Below are positions 51,954 through 63,934 of a DNA stretch of 64,000 bases, piece by piece; position 1 is the stretch's first letter; each line of letters opens with the position of its first letter. The notes under the pieces were generated by a model. The model worked only from the letters and a program-made list of their open reading frames with translations. It was not told the DNA's origin and searched no databases. This DNA is from Nocardioides baculatus. GTDB taxonomy: Bacteria > Actinomycetota > Actinomycetes > Propionibacteriales > Nocardioidaceae. The translations under genes and the position numbers were made by a program. Where the stretch lies: positions 1 to 64,000 of the forward strand of contig NZ_JAERSG010000005.1 in the NCBI RefSeq assembly GCF_016735675.1, written 5' to 3'.

Positions 51954-51983
51954 GACACGCCGTACGGCCTCGATGACACGCCG
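51954..51983 (+). repeat. Direct repeat flanking the AbiEi-like gene, left copy
   Basis: GACACGCCGTACG is followed 21 bases from its start by GACACGCCG. The same arrangement occurs at 52938-52967, with 25 of 30 bases identical by eye. The pair brackets the frameshifted AbiEi/DUF559-like gene. Confidence 0.65.
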
Positions 51984-52016
51984 TGGCAGCGGACGATCCG
52001 AACCCGGATCCGGCCC

Positions 52017-52861
52017 TCACGCCGCGATCGCGGGCAGCGTGTAGGCGCGGCGGACGGTGTCGACGACCTCCTGCGGTGCGAACATCGCCTGCTCCCAGGT
52101 GAACCGGAGCACGACCCACCCGTGGGTCACGAGCGCGTTGTAGCGGCGGCAGTCGGCGTCGTGGTCGGCCTTGGTCGCGTGGTGCGCCCACGAGTTGGCC
52201 TCGACCGCGACGCCGGCGAACGGGTCGGCCAGGTCGGGGTGGTAGGTGATGCCGCCGATGGTGGTCGCCCACTGCGGAACCATGTCGATGCCCGCCTCGA
52301 CGAGGATCGCCCGCAGCACCGACTCGAAGGGGTTGGCTGACAGGGGCGTGGCGTGCTCGACCACGAGCCGGACGGCGTCGGACGCGAGGTCAGCGGCGGC
52401 GACGAGGTCGTCCTCGGTGACGTCGCCGTGCCTCAAAGCCGAGTCCGCGACGGCGAGCGCCTCGTCGAAGGGCAGGGAGGCGGCGCAGTCCAGCACTGTT
52501 CGCACCTTGCTGGTGGCCCATCCATCGACCTCGGTGCGGGCCAGGTGTTGCACCGTCACCGAGGCGTCGACCGGTGTGCCGGGCGGGGCGGCGACAGCGA
52601 GCTCCGGCCACCTGGCGGGCCACTTCACCTCCCAGCCCCAGTGCGCGGCGGCGCTGAGAAGGCGCAGGTGACCGTCCACCTCCATCGCGATCGCTCGGGC
52701 CACGTCACCGCCCGAGACGGCATAGCGACCGCGGGAGACGTGGGTGACGCGACCATGCGCCACGGCACGGCACGGCGCAGCCGCTTGCGGGTCGTCAGCC
52801 TCAGGAGATCTGCCGTCGAGCCGATCCCGCCGAGGCGGGTCAGCGCGGCAACCGGGTCCAT
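52017..52861 (-). pseudogene. AbiEi/DUF559-like protein, frameshifted
   Basis: The full reading frame would be about 279 residues. The first part (MDPVAALTRLGGIG then STADLLRLTTRKRLRRAV) is a winged-helix of AbiEi type encoded from the ATG at 52861. The rest (HGRVTHVSRGRYAVSG onward) is in another frame from about 52763 to 52017. The break falls in a tandem GTGCC-GTGCC; removal of one unit restores a continuous frame. The C-terminus (VAVEANSWAHH, then CRRYNALVTHGWVVLRFTWEQ) is a DUF559/Vsr-like nuclease fold. An in-frame GTG at 52763 could still express a shortened protein. Confidence 0.7.
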
Positions 52862-52937
52862 GCCGGAAGTCTCGTCAGGGCGCCCAGCGAGCGCGAACGG
52901 TTCTCCACAGGGGCCACGTGCGGCGGCACGCGGCCCC

Positions 52938-52967
52938 GACACGCCGTACGACGTGGGCGACACGCCG
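52938..52967 (+). repeat. Direct repeat flanking the AbiEi-like gene, right copy
   Basis: GACACGCCGTACG at 52938-52950 and GACACGCCG at 52959-52967, again 21 bases apart. It lies between the AbiEi-like gene start and the TauE-family gene. Confidence 0.65.
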
Positions 52968-53006
52968 CGACCGGCGAAGTCGGGCCGACCGGACCGGCCC
53001 GCGACG

Positions 53007-54014
53007 TCAGGAGTCGTCGACCTTCTTCATCCCGACGACCCCTGGTCGGTAGCCCGGGTCCTCGAGCTGCGCGATCGTGGGCGAGCCGAACATGGGCAGC
53101 CCCTGGGACTTGCGGATGAAGCCCCACACGACGGGGAGCACCAGCAGGACGAAGAGGCCGACGCCGGCGATCAGCATCGGATGCGTCTCGTCCTCGCCGG
53201 CGCCGAGCGGCGCCCAGCCGGCCTTGTCGAGCAGCGCGACGCCGCTCATCGTCAGGACGACGACGATGCCGCGCCGGATGAACGACTGCGGGACGCGCGG
53301 GGCGATGGCGGAGCCGATGAGGGTGCCGGGGACCGAGCCGATCACCAGCGGGACCAGGATCGCCCAGTCGAGACCGTGGAGGGCGATGTTGGAGATCGCC
53401 GCGGCCAGGACCAGCGGGACCGCTTGCACGAGGTCGGTGCCGACGAGGCGTACGGCGGAGAGGCCGGGGTAGAGCATCAGCAGCGCGATCATGATGACCG
53501 AGCCGGAGCCGACGCTGGTGATGCCGACGAGCAGGCCGCCCAGCGCACCGACGAGCAGCGTGGGGATCGGCCGGATCGCCGGGTTGTCGTCGGGGTGGTC
53601 GCCGCCGCGGACCCGCAGGAGGTTGAGGTAGAGCCGCAGGGCGTACGTCAGTGCTGCCAGCAGCAGCGCGAAGCCGATGCAGAGCTTGAGGGTGTCGTCG
53701 ATGTCCTCCGGGTCGACCACCCACGCCACGAGGTGCGGGCCGAGCAGGGCCATCGGGATCGACCCGATCATCAGCCACTTGGCGAGCTGCATGTTGGGCG
53801 AGCCCTCGCGCTTGTGCACGATCGCGCCACCGGTCTTGTAGATCGCGGCGGCGGTGAGGTCGGCGGTGACGACGGTCGCCGCCTCGCCGACGCCCAGGAA
53901 GATGAGGGCGGGCGTCATCAGGGCACCGCCACCCATGCCGGTCAGCCCGACCACGATGCCGACGAAGAAGCCGGCAGCGAGGATCGAGAAGAACGTGACG
54001 GTGATCCAGTCCAT
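53007..54014 (-). CDS. TauE/SafE family anion permease
   Basis: A 335-residue membrane protein with about eight helices. GLTGMGGGALMTPALIF near the start and VGALGGLLVGITSVGSGSVIMI in the middle are the two halves of the TauE/SafE repeat. Family members export sulfite or transport sulfate, thiosulfate or sulfonates. It is the last gene of the cysC operon, coupled to the phosphatase gene by ATGA, so sulfate uptake or sulfite export is the likely job. Confidence 0.85.
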   Translation of the reverse strand: MDWITVTFFSILAAGFFVGIVVGLTGMGGGALMTPALIFLGVGEAATVVTADLTAAAIYKTGGAIVHKREGSPNMQLAKWLMIGSIPMALLGPHLVAWVVDPEDIDDTLKLCIGFALLLAALTYALRLYLNLLRVRGGDHPDDNPAIRPIPTLLVGALGGLLVGITSVGSGSVIMIALLMLYPGLSAVRLVGTDLVQAVPLVLAAAISNIALHGLDWAILVPLVIGSVPGTLIGSAIAPRVPQSFIRRGIVVVLTMSGVALLDKAGWAPLGAGEDETHPMLIAGVGLFVLLVLPVVWGFIRKSQGLPMFGSPTIAQLEDPGYRPGVVGMKKVDDS

Positions 54015-54538
54015 CAGCTGTCTCCGGTCAGACGGGGGACGACGACGCGCAACATCTCAGTGATTGTGGCGGTGGCGGTGGCCGCTGCCTTCTCCCCACG
54101 CCGATAGGGATCGGCGACGTCGAGCTCGGGGTGCGCCGGCTGACGTTTCTGGCCGACGGCGGTCACGAGCTCACGGCCGGACAGGTCGGGGATCTCCGCG
54201 ATCGCCGCCTCGAACTGGCCGAGCGTGAAGATCTTGCGGTGCAGGTGCGCGTAGTCGTCCAGCACGTGCTGACGGTGGATCGACTCTGCGGTCAGCACGA
54301 GGTCGGCGCCCTCCACCATGTCGGGCTTGAGCCGCCGGCTGCGGAAGCCTGCGGTGTCGAGGTGCGGGATGGTCGCGGCCTGGACCGGGTTCATCCGGTG
54401 ACCGGTGTGCGCGTGGGTCCCCGAGCTGGAGAAGTCGATGTCGGCGTCGCCGGCCAGGTCGCGCGCGATGATCTCCATCGCGGGCGAGCGGCAGATGTTG
54501 GCGGTGCAGAGGAACAGCACCGAGAGCGGCTCGGTCAT
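54014..54538 (-). CDS. Low-molecular-weight protein tyrosine phosphatase
   Basis: A 174-residue protein with the CX5R(S/T) active site CTANICRSP near residue 11 and the acid DPYR near the end. It is the LMW-PTP fold. It overlaps cysC upstream and the TauE-type gene downstream. In actinobacteria these enzymes often act in exopolysaccharide control; a role in a sulfate operon has not been established. No tyrosine kinase gene is adjacent. Confidence 0.87.
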   Translation of the reverse strand: MTEPLSVLFLCTANICRSPAMEIIARDLAGDADIDFSSSGTHAHTGHRMNPVQAATIPHLDTAGFRSRRLKPDMVEGADLVLTAESIHRQHVLDDYAHLHRKIFTLGQFEAAIAEIPDLSGRELVTAVGQKRQPAHPELDVADPYRRGEKAAATATATITEMLRVVVPRLTGDS

Positions 54539-55737
54539 GCTCCCGCGTCTCCCCGCCCCCGGTGGAGGCCGTGCAGGTGGAGCAGGCGGGCCTCGTCGAG
54601 GGCGATGAGCACGTCGTCGAGCGCGTCCTCGATGGTGCGGCCGGTCGTGTCGACGCGCACGGCCGGGTCCTGCGGCTCCTCGTAGGGCGAGGAGATGCCG
54701 GTGAACTCGGGGATCTCACCCGCGCGGGCCTTGGCGTAGAGCCCCTTGCGGTCGCGGCGCTCGCACTCCTCCAGCGGGGTCGCGACGTGGACGAGGAAGA
54801 AGGCACCGCCGGCGTCCTCGACCATCTGCTGCACCTGGTCGCGGGTCTCGGCGAAGGGGGCGATCGGCGAGCACACCGCGACCCCGCCGTGCCGGGCGAT
54901 CTCGGCGGCGACCCAGCCGATGCGGCGGATGTTGGTCTCGCGGTCCGCCTTGGAGAAGGTCAGCCCGGCGGACAGGTGGCGGCGTACGACGTCGCCGTCG
55001 AGGCTGGTGACCGTGCGGCCGCCCTGCTCGAGCAGCAGGTCCATCAGGGCGCGGGCGAGGGTCGACTTGCCGCTCCCCGACAACCCGGTGAAGAAGAGCA
55101 CGAGGCCCTGGTCCTCCGGCTCGGGGCGGTCGGCGTCGACGATCTCGGCGATCCCGGCCGGGTAGGAGTCGTCCGGGTGCTCGGTCAGCGCGTGCACCGG
55201 GTCGTCGCCGGCGTAGGTCGCGACCACCTGGGCGCCGAGCTCGTGGTCGACGTCGGCGTCGCCGTGGGACGGGAGGGGGACGGCGACCACGTGGGCGTCG
55301 TCGAGGAGATCGGCCGCTGCGAGGGAGGCCCGCACGAGGGCGACGGGGGAGAGGTCGGCGGTGCCGGTCCCGGTCAGCGCGACGAGGACCACGCGGCCGA
55401 GGCCGCGCACCTCCTCGAGCTCGGCGTCGCTGAGCGCGTCCACGACCGGGACGAAGGTGGCGCCGGCGTGCTGCTCGCGCACCTGGGCCGGCGTGAGGTG
55501 GAGCCGGCGGAAGGGGCCGTACTGGGCGTGCGTGAGCGGCTCCAGGCTGCCGTGGGACGACACCCGGGCGAGGGGCAGGCCCTCCGGGTCGACGAGCTCG
55601 GCCTCGGTCGCTCCGTCGGGGAGGTCGAGGGTGACCGGGCTGCCGGGCTCGTTGAACCGGGTGAGCGGGGCGTAGGCGCCGGAGACCAGGAGCTCCAGGT
55701 CGTCGAGCTCGGTCGGCGTCGGGCAGTGCTGGATCAC
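54535..55737 (-). CDS. cysC: Adenylylsulfate kinase with degenerate ATP-sulfurylase-like N-terminal region
   Basis: A 400-residue protein. Residues 1-200 resemble Sat-type ATP sulfurylase (LVSGAYAPLTRFNE, DPEGLPLARV, then AADLLDDAHVVAVPLPSHGD), but the catalytic QxRN and HxxH motifs are not visible. Residues 212-385 are APS kinase with P-loop GLSGSGKST (218-226), DGDVVRRHLSAGLTFSKADR and FTGISSPYE. The kinase makes PAPS from APS. The N-terminal half is probably structural or regulatory. It heads the minus-strand operon with the phosphatase and permease. Confidence 0.87.
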   Translation of the reverse strand: MIQHCPTPTELDDLELLVSGAYAPLTRFNEPGSPVTLDLPDGATEAELVDPEGLPLARVSSHGSLEPLTHAQYGPFRRLHLTPAQVREQHAGATFVPVVDALSDAELEEVRGLGRVVLVALTGTGTADLSPVALVRASLAAADLLDDAHVVAVPLPSHGDADVDHELGAQVVATYAGDDPVHALTEHPDDSYPAGIAEIVDADRPEPEDQGLVLFFTGLSGSGKSTLARALMDLLLEQGGRTVTSLDGDVVRRHLSAGLTFSKADRETNIRRIGWVAAEIARHGGVAVCSPIAPFAETRDQVQQMVEDAGGAFFLVHVATPLEECERRDRKGLYAKARAGEIPEFTGISSPYEEPQDPAVRVDTTGRTIEDALDDVLIALDEARLLHLHGLHRGRGDAGA

Positions 55738-55777
55738 CCGCGCATCCTCTCAGAACGGCCCTGAGTAGCCTGCGCCC

Positions 55778-56743
55778 ATGCCTACTGCCGGTCTGCCCGT
55801 CGTCGCCGAGATCGTCCGCTCCGGGTTCGTCGAGGGCCACCACTACGGCTCGATCGTGGCGCTGGCCGCCGACGGGACGGTCGACTGGTCGGTCGGCGAG
55901 GTCGTGGCGCCGGTGCTGCCGCGGTCCAGCAACAAGCCCATCCAGGCGCTCGCCATGGTCGAGCTCGGCCTCGACCTCCCGGCGGACCTGCTGGCGCTGG
56001 CGTGCGCGTCCCACTCGGGCGAGCCGTTCCACGTCGAGGGCGTACGCCGCACGCTCGCGTCCGCCGGCCTCGACGAGTCGGCGCTCCGGACGCCGCCCGA
56101 CTACCCCCTCGACGACGACGCCCGCGAGGCGGTGATCCGCTCCGGCGGGACACGGTCGTCGATCCTGATGAACTGCTCGGGCAAGCACGCCGCGATGCTC
56201 GCGACCTGCGTCCTGAAGGGCTGGGACACCGCCACCTACCTCGACCCCGAGCACCCGCTCCAGGTCGCCATCACCGACACCTTCGCGCGGATCACGGGCG
56301 AGCCGGTCACCACGGTGGCCGTCGACGGGTGCGGCGCGCCGCTGCTGTCCACGTCGCTGACGGGCCTGGCGCGAGCGTTCGCGACCCTCGCCACGGCGAC
56401 CGACGGTGCCGAGCGCCGCGTCGCCGAGGCGATCCGGCAGCACCCCGACTTCGTCAGCGGTACGACCCGCGACGAGCTCGCCCTGCACCGCGCGATCCCG
56501 GGCCTCATCGGCAAGGCGGGCGCGGAGTCCTGCTACGCCGTGGCCCTGCCCGACGGTCGTGCCTGGGCGCTCAAGACGGACGACGGGGCGCCGCGGGTGC
56601 GCCCGGTCCTGATGGCCGAGGCGCTCCGCCGGTCGGGTGTGCTGACCGACGACGGCGTGGACGTGGAGGCGGTCGAGACCACCGGTCGGCTCGAGCTGCT
56701 CGGCGGCGGGAAGCCCGTCGGCATGATCCGTGCTGCCTTCTAG
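55778..56743 (+). CDS. Type II-like asparaginase (Rhizobium etli type)
   Basis: A 321-residue protein. SNKPIQALAMVE, ACASHSGEP, NCSGKHAAMLATC and DGCGAP match the thermolabile R. etli-type asparaginases, a family unrelated to E. coli AnsA/B. It deamidates asparagine to aspartate. TAGCCT at 55766-55771 ends six bases before the ATG, so the mRNA is probably leaderless. It is divergent from cysC. Confidence 0.88.
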   Translation: MPTAGLPVVAEIVRSGFVEGHHYGSIVALAADGTVDWSVGEVVAPVLPRSSNKPIQALAMVELGLDLPADLLALACASHSGEPFHVEGVRRTLASAGLDESALRTPPDYPLDDDAREAVIRSGGTRSSILMNCSGKHAAMLATCVLKGWDTATYLDPEHPLQVAITDTFARITGEPVTTVAVDGCGAPLLSTSLTGLARAFATLATATDGAERRVAEAIRQHPDFVSGTTRDELALHRAIPGLIGKAGAESCYAVALPDGRAWALKTDDGAPRVRPVLMAEALRRSGVLTDDGVDVEAVETTGRLELLGGGKPVGMIRAAF

Positions 56744-56809
56744 CTAGCGCCGAGAACACAAGTAAAACATAGGCTCTGTGAGGACAGTCACCCCCTCTCA
56801 GTTTGATTC

Positions 56810-56827
56810 TGCTAACAACAGTTAGCA
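56810..56827. promoter_or_regulatory. Palindrome upstream of the XRE-HbhA operon
   Basis: TGCTAAC-AACA-GTTAGCA is perfect over 7+7 bases and ends ten bases before the XRE regulator ATG. It is the obvious candidate operator for autoregulation by that gene. Confidence 0.6.
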
Positions 56828-56837
56828 CACTGGAGGC

Positions 56838-57248
56838 ATGGCCAAGGACAAGAGCACCAAGTCGACGAAGGCGAGTGCCACCGTCGTCGGTTCGCTGGGC
56901 TCGCTGGGCGACTACCTCAAGGAGCAGCGCCTGGGCGCCAGCCTCTCGCTGCGACAGCTCGCCGACCAGGTGGGCGTGAGCAACCCCTACCTGAGCCAGA
57001 TCGAGCGCGGCCTGCGCAAGCCGTCGGCCGAGGTGCTCCAGCAGCTCGCCCGCGCGCTCCGCGTCTCCGCCGAGCAGCTCTACGTCCGCGCCGGCATCGT
57101 GCACCCCGACCCCGGCCAGGCGGGCTCCGTCGAGCTCGCCGTCCTCGCCGACACCGGGCTCACCGAGCGGCAGAAGCAGTCGCTGCTCGACGTGTACGCC
57201 TCGTTCCTCGCGCTCAACGAGCGCGACAGCACGACCGACCCTGCCTGA
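56838..57248 (+). CDS. XRE-family regulator upstream of HbhA-like gene
   Basis: A 136-residue protein. After a Lys/Ser-rich N-terminus, GDYLKEQRLGASLSLRQLADQVGVSNPYLSQIERGLRKPSAEVLQQLARAL (residues 28-78) is a complete XRE HTH. The C-terminal helices (LTERQKQSLLDVYASFLALNER) are probably for dimerisation. In Mycobacterium an XRE gene (Rv0474) precedes hbhA (Rv0475) in the same way. CTGGAGGC stands before the ATG. Confidence 0.88.
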   Translation: MAKDKSTKSTKASATVVGSLGSLGDYLKEQRLGASLSLRQLADQVGVSNPYLSQIERGLRKPSAEVLQQLARALRVSAEQLYVRAGIVHPDPGQAGSVELAVLADTGLTERQKQSLLDVYASFLALNERDSTTDPA

Positions 57249-57300
57249 CCCTGCAGCCCCCTGATCCAGACCTGCACCACCACACAGAAGGAGACCAGCA

Positions 57301-57984
57301 ATGGCCACCAAGTTCGACATCAAGACCGAGGCCCTCAAGCCCCTCCTCGCGGGCGTCGGTGTCACCGACCTCGCCGTCGAGGCCGTCCGTGAGGCCGTCG
57401 CCGACGTCCAGAAGCGCGCCGCGGCCGTCCAGAAGGACGCGCGCAACTTCGACCCCAAGGCCGAGGCCAAGGCCCGTCGTTCCGCCATCGAGGCCCGCGT
57501 GAGCCTGCTGCAGGCCGAGGCGAAGGCGTACCCGACCAAGGTCTCCACCCAGCTCTCGACCCTCGTCGACGAGAACGTCGCGGCCGCCAACGCCACCTAC
57601 ACCGACCTGGTCAAGCGCGGCGAGTCCCTCGTGACCCGCATCCGCCGCCAGGAGTCGACCAAGGCCACCGTGAAGTCCGCCAAGACCACGGCCACCAAGG
57701 CGAAGACCACCGCGACCCAGGCCAAGAAGGCCGTCGACGCCAACGCCACCGCCGCGGACAAGACCGCCGCCACCAAGGTCGCGCCGAAGCCGAAGAAGAC
57801 CGCGAAGAAGGCCACGCGCTCCGCCGCCGCCAAGAAGGCGTCCGCCACGACCGCCCGCAAGACCGCGGCCAAGAAGACGACCGCCGCCCAGAGCAGCGCC
57901 AAGGCCACCACCACCGCTGCCCAGGCGACCGCGTCCAACGCCGTCAAGGCCGTCGCCGACGCCGCCGAGAAGATCGGCGACTGA
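57301..57984 (+). CDS. hbhA: HbhA-like heparin-binding hemagglutinin homologue
   Basis: A 227-residue protein. Residues 1-120 are a long helical region that probably forms a coiled coil (VREAVADVQKRAAAVQKDAR, ARRSAIEARVSLLQAEAK). Residues 120-220 are Ala/Lys/Thr repeats (KKTAKKATRS, KTAAKKTTAAQS), as in HbhA where the Lys-rich tail binds glycosaminoglycans and DNA. AAGGAGACC lies upstream of the ATG. Neighbours match the mycobacterial locus on both sides. In a free-living organism the function is probably membrane or lipid related. Confidence 0.83.
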   Translation: MATKFDIKTEALKPLLAGVGVTDLAVEAVREAVADVQKRAAAVQKDARNFDPKAEAKARRSAIEARVSLLQAEAKAYPTKVSTQLSTLVDENVAAANATYTDLVKRGESLVTRIRRQESTKATVKSAKTTATKAKTTATQAKKAVDANATAADKTAATKVAPKPKKTAKKATRSAAAKKASATTARKTAAKKTTAAQSSAKATTTAAQATASNAVKAVADAAEKIGD

Positions 57985-58186
57985 AGAGCAGTCGACGACG
58001 TCGACCAGCTGACGCTGTTCTAGGGCGCGTCGGTCAACCCCCGGCCTCCTGCGCGCCGCCCATCACGCACGCTGGCGGCGTTGTCCTCGGCTCGACGTGG
58101 CTCCGCCACGCCTTCGCTCGTCTGCCTTGCCATCGCACGCGCTGGACGACGCTCGTGACGGCCACGTGTTGACCAACGCACCCGGA

Positions 58187-58214
58187 GACCCCCGGCCGAC
58201 CGGCCGGGGGTCTT
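58187..58214 (+). terminator. Terminator after the HbhA-like gene with competing upstream arm
   Basis: GACCCCCGGCCG (58187-58198) and CGGCCGGGGGTC (58201-58212) form a strong hairpin followed by TT. The 270-base gap from 57985 also contains ACCCCCGGCC (58037-58046), able to pair with the same right arm, CGTGGC/GCCACG (58096-58110) and GGTCAAC/GTTGACC (58032-58038 with 58168-58174), so the gap may be a structured RNA. Confidence 0.7.
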
Positions 58215-58254
58215 CGCATGTCCGAGGTCGCGGTCCGTCGCCTACTCTGGGGCC

Positions 58255-58551
58255 GTGAACATCTACGCGTTCCAGAGCACCCTCATGCTGGTCGTGCTCG
58301 TGGTGCTGCTCGCGATCAAGGGCTTCGCGTTCATCAACGCCCTCAGCTACTCCACCGAGGCCTACGAGGCCGCCGGCAAGCTCACCAAGCAGGCCTGGTG
58401 CGCGATCACCGGGCTGGGCTTCGCCGCCCAGCTGATCATGATCGGCCTGTCGCCGCTCGGGATCATCCACCTGGTCTTCACGATCGCCTCGCTCGTCTAC
58501 ATCGCCGACGTGCGCCCCGCGCTGGCCGAGGTGACGTCCGGGCGCCGCTGA
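58255..58551 (+). CDS. DUF2516 family membrane protein
   Basis: A 98-residue protein with three hydrophobic helices (LMLVVLVVLLAIKGFAFI; ITGLGFAAQLIMIG; IIHLVFTIASLVYIA) and a GTG start. It corresponds to mycobacterial Rv0476, which follows hbhA. TACTCT at 58243-58248 ends six bases before the GTG, so it has its own probable leaderless promoter. The function is unknown. Confidence 0.85.
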   Translation: MNIYAFQSTLMLVVLVVLLAIKGFAFINALSYSTEAYEAAGKLTKQAWCAITGLGFAAQLIMIGLSPLGIIHLVFTIASLVYIADVRPALAEVTSGRR

Positions 58552-62901
<4,350 letters not shown>

Positions 62902-62954
62902 GCCCACATGGTGCCAGCACGGTCCGCAGGTCGTGGCCCCTTAGGGTGACCCCC

Positions 62955-63821
62955 ATGCGCGGAATCATCCTGGCCGGCGGCACCGGCTCGCGGCTGCACC
63001 CGATCACCCAGGGCATCAGCAAGCAGCTGGTGCCGGTCTACGACAAGCCGATGATCTACTACCCGCTCTCGACGCTGATGCTCGCCGGCATCCGCGACGT
63101 CCTCATCATCACCACGCCGCACGAGGCCGACGGGTTCCACCGCCTGCTCGGCGACGGCTCGCAGTTCGGGATCAACCTGACCTTCGCGACGCAGCCCTCG
63201 CCCGACGGCCTCGCCCAGGCCTTCATCATCGGCGCCGCCCACATCGGCAGCGAGCGCTCGGCCCTCGTGCTCGGCGACAACATCTTCTACGGCTCGGGCC
63301 TCGGCTCCCAGCTGCTGCGCTTCAAGGACCTCGACGGGGCCGCCGTCTTCGGCTACCACGTCGCCGACCCGCGGGCCTACGGCGTCGTCGAGTTCGACGA
63401 CCAGGGCAAGGCGCTCTCGCTGGAGGAGAAGCCGGAGCACCCGAAGAGCGACTTCGCGGTGCCGGGCCTCTACTTCTACGACAACGACGTCGTGCAGTAC
63501 GCCGCCGAGCTGGAGCCGTCGCCGCGCGGCGAGCTCGAGATCACCGACCTCAACCGCCGCTACCTCGAGGAGGGCCGCCTCCACGTCGAGGTGCTGCCCC
63601 GCGGGACGGCGTGGCTCGACACCGGCACGTTCGACTCGCTGAACGACGCCTCCAACTTCGTGCGCACCATCGAGGGCCGCCAGGGCTTCAAGGTCGGCGC
63701 CCCCGAGGAGGTCGCCTGGCGGATGGGCTGGCTCTCCGACGACGACCTGGTCGAGCGCGCCGAGCCGCTGCGCAAGAGCGGCTACGGCGAGTACCTGCGC
63801 GGCCTGATCGAGCACGGCTGA
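62955..63821 (+). CDS. rmlA: Glucose-1-phosphate thymidylyltransferase
   Basis: A 288-residue nucleotidyltransferase. [20 protein letters not shown] is the nucleotide signature; [21 protein letters not shown] and EEKPEHPKS follow as in RmlA. It makes dTDP-glucose, the first step to dTDP-rhamnose. The ATG at 62955 follows a TAGGGT (62942-62947) by seven bases, so the mRNA is probably leaderless; an upstream GTG at 62946 would overlap the -10. It is divergent from the DUF4012 gene. Confidence 0.95.
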   Translation: MRGIILAGGTGSRLHPITQGISKQLVPVYDKPMIYYPLSTLMLAGIRDVLIITTPHEADGFHRLLGDGSQFGINLTFATQPSPDGLAQAFIIGAAHIGSERSALVLGDNIFYGSGLGSQLLRFKDLDGAAVFGYHVADPRAYGVVEFDDQGKALSLEEKPEHPKSDFAVPGLYFYDNDVVQYAAELEPSPRGELEITDLNRRYLEEGRLHVEVLPRGTAWLDTGTFDSLNDASNFVRTIEGRQGFKVGAPEEVAWRMGWLSDDDLVERAEPLRKSGYGEYLRGLIEHG

Positions 63822-63842
63822 GGTCGGCGCCTCTGGTCGCGA

Positions 63843-63905
63843 TCCCCGGGTACCCGGGGAAACTGGAGCCTTGACCCCGAAACTTCGCGGGTGAGGCTCC
63901 AGTTT
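63843..63905. repeat. Two adjoining palindromes after rmlA
   Basis: TCCCCGGGTACCCGGGGA (63843-63860) is a perfect 18-base palindrome. It is joined to a 46-base inverted structure beginning AAACTGGAGCC (63860-63870) and ending GGCTCCAGTTT (63895-63905). The pair lies between the convergent stops of rmlA and the gmd-like gene. It probably terminates both, but the second part looks like a dispersed intergenic palindrome. Confidence 0.6.
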
Positions 63906-63934
63906 GGGACCGGAAGCGCGCGTCGCTCCGGGGG

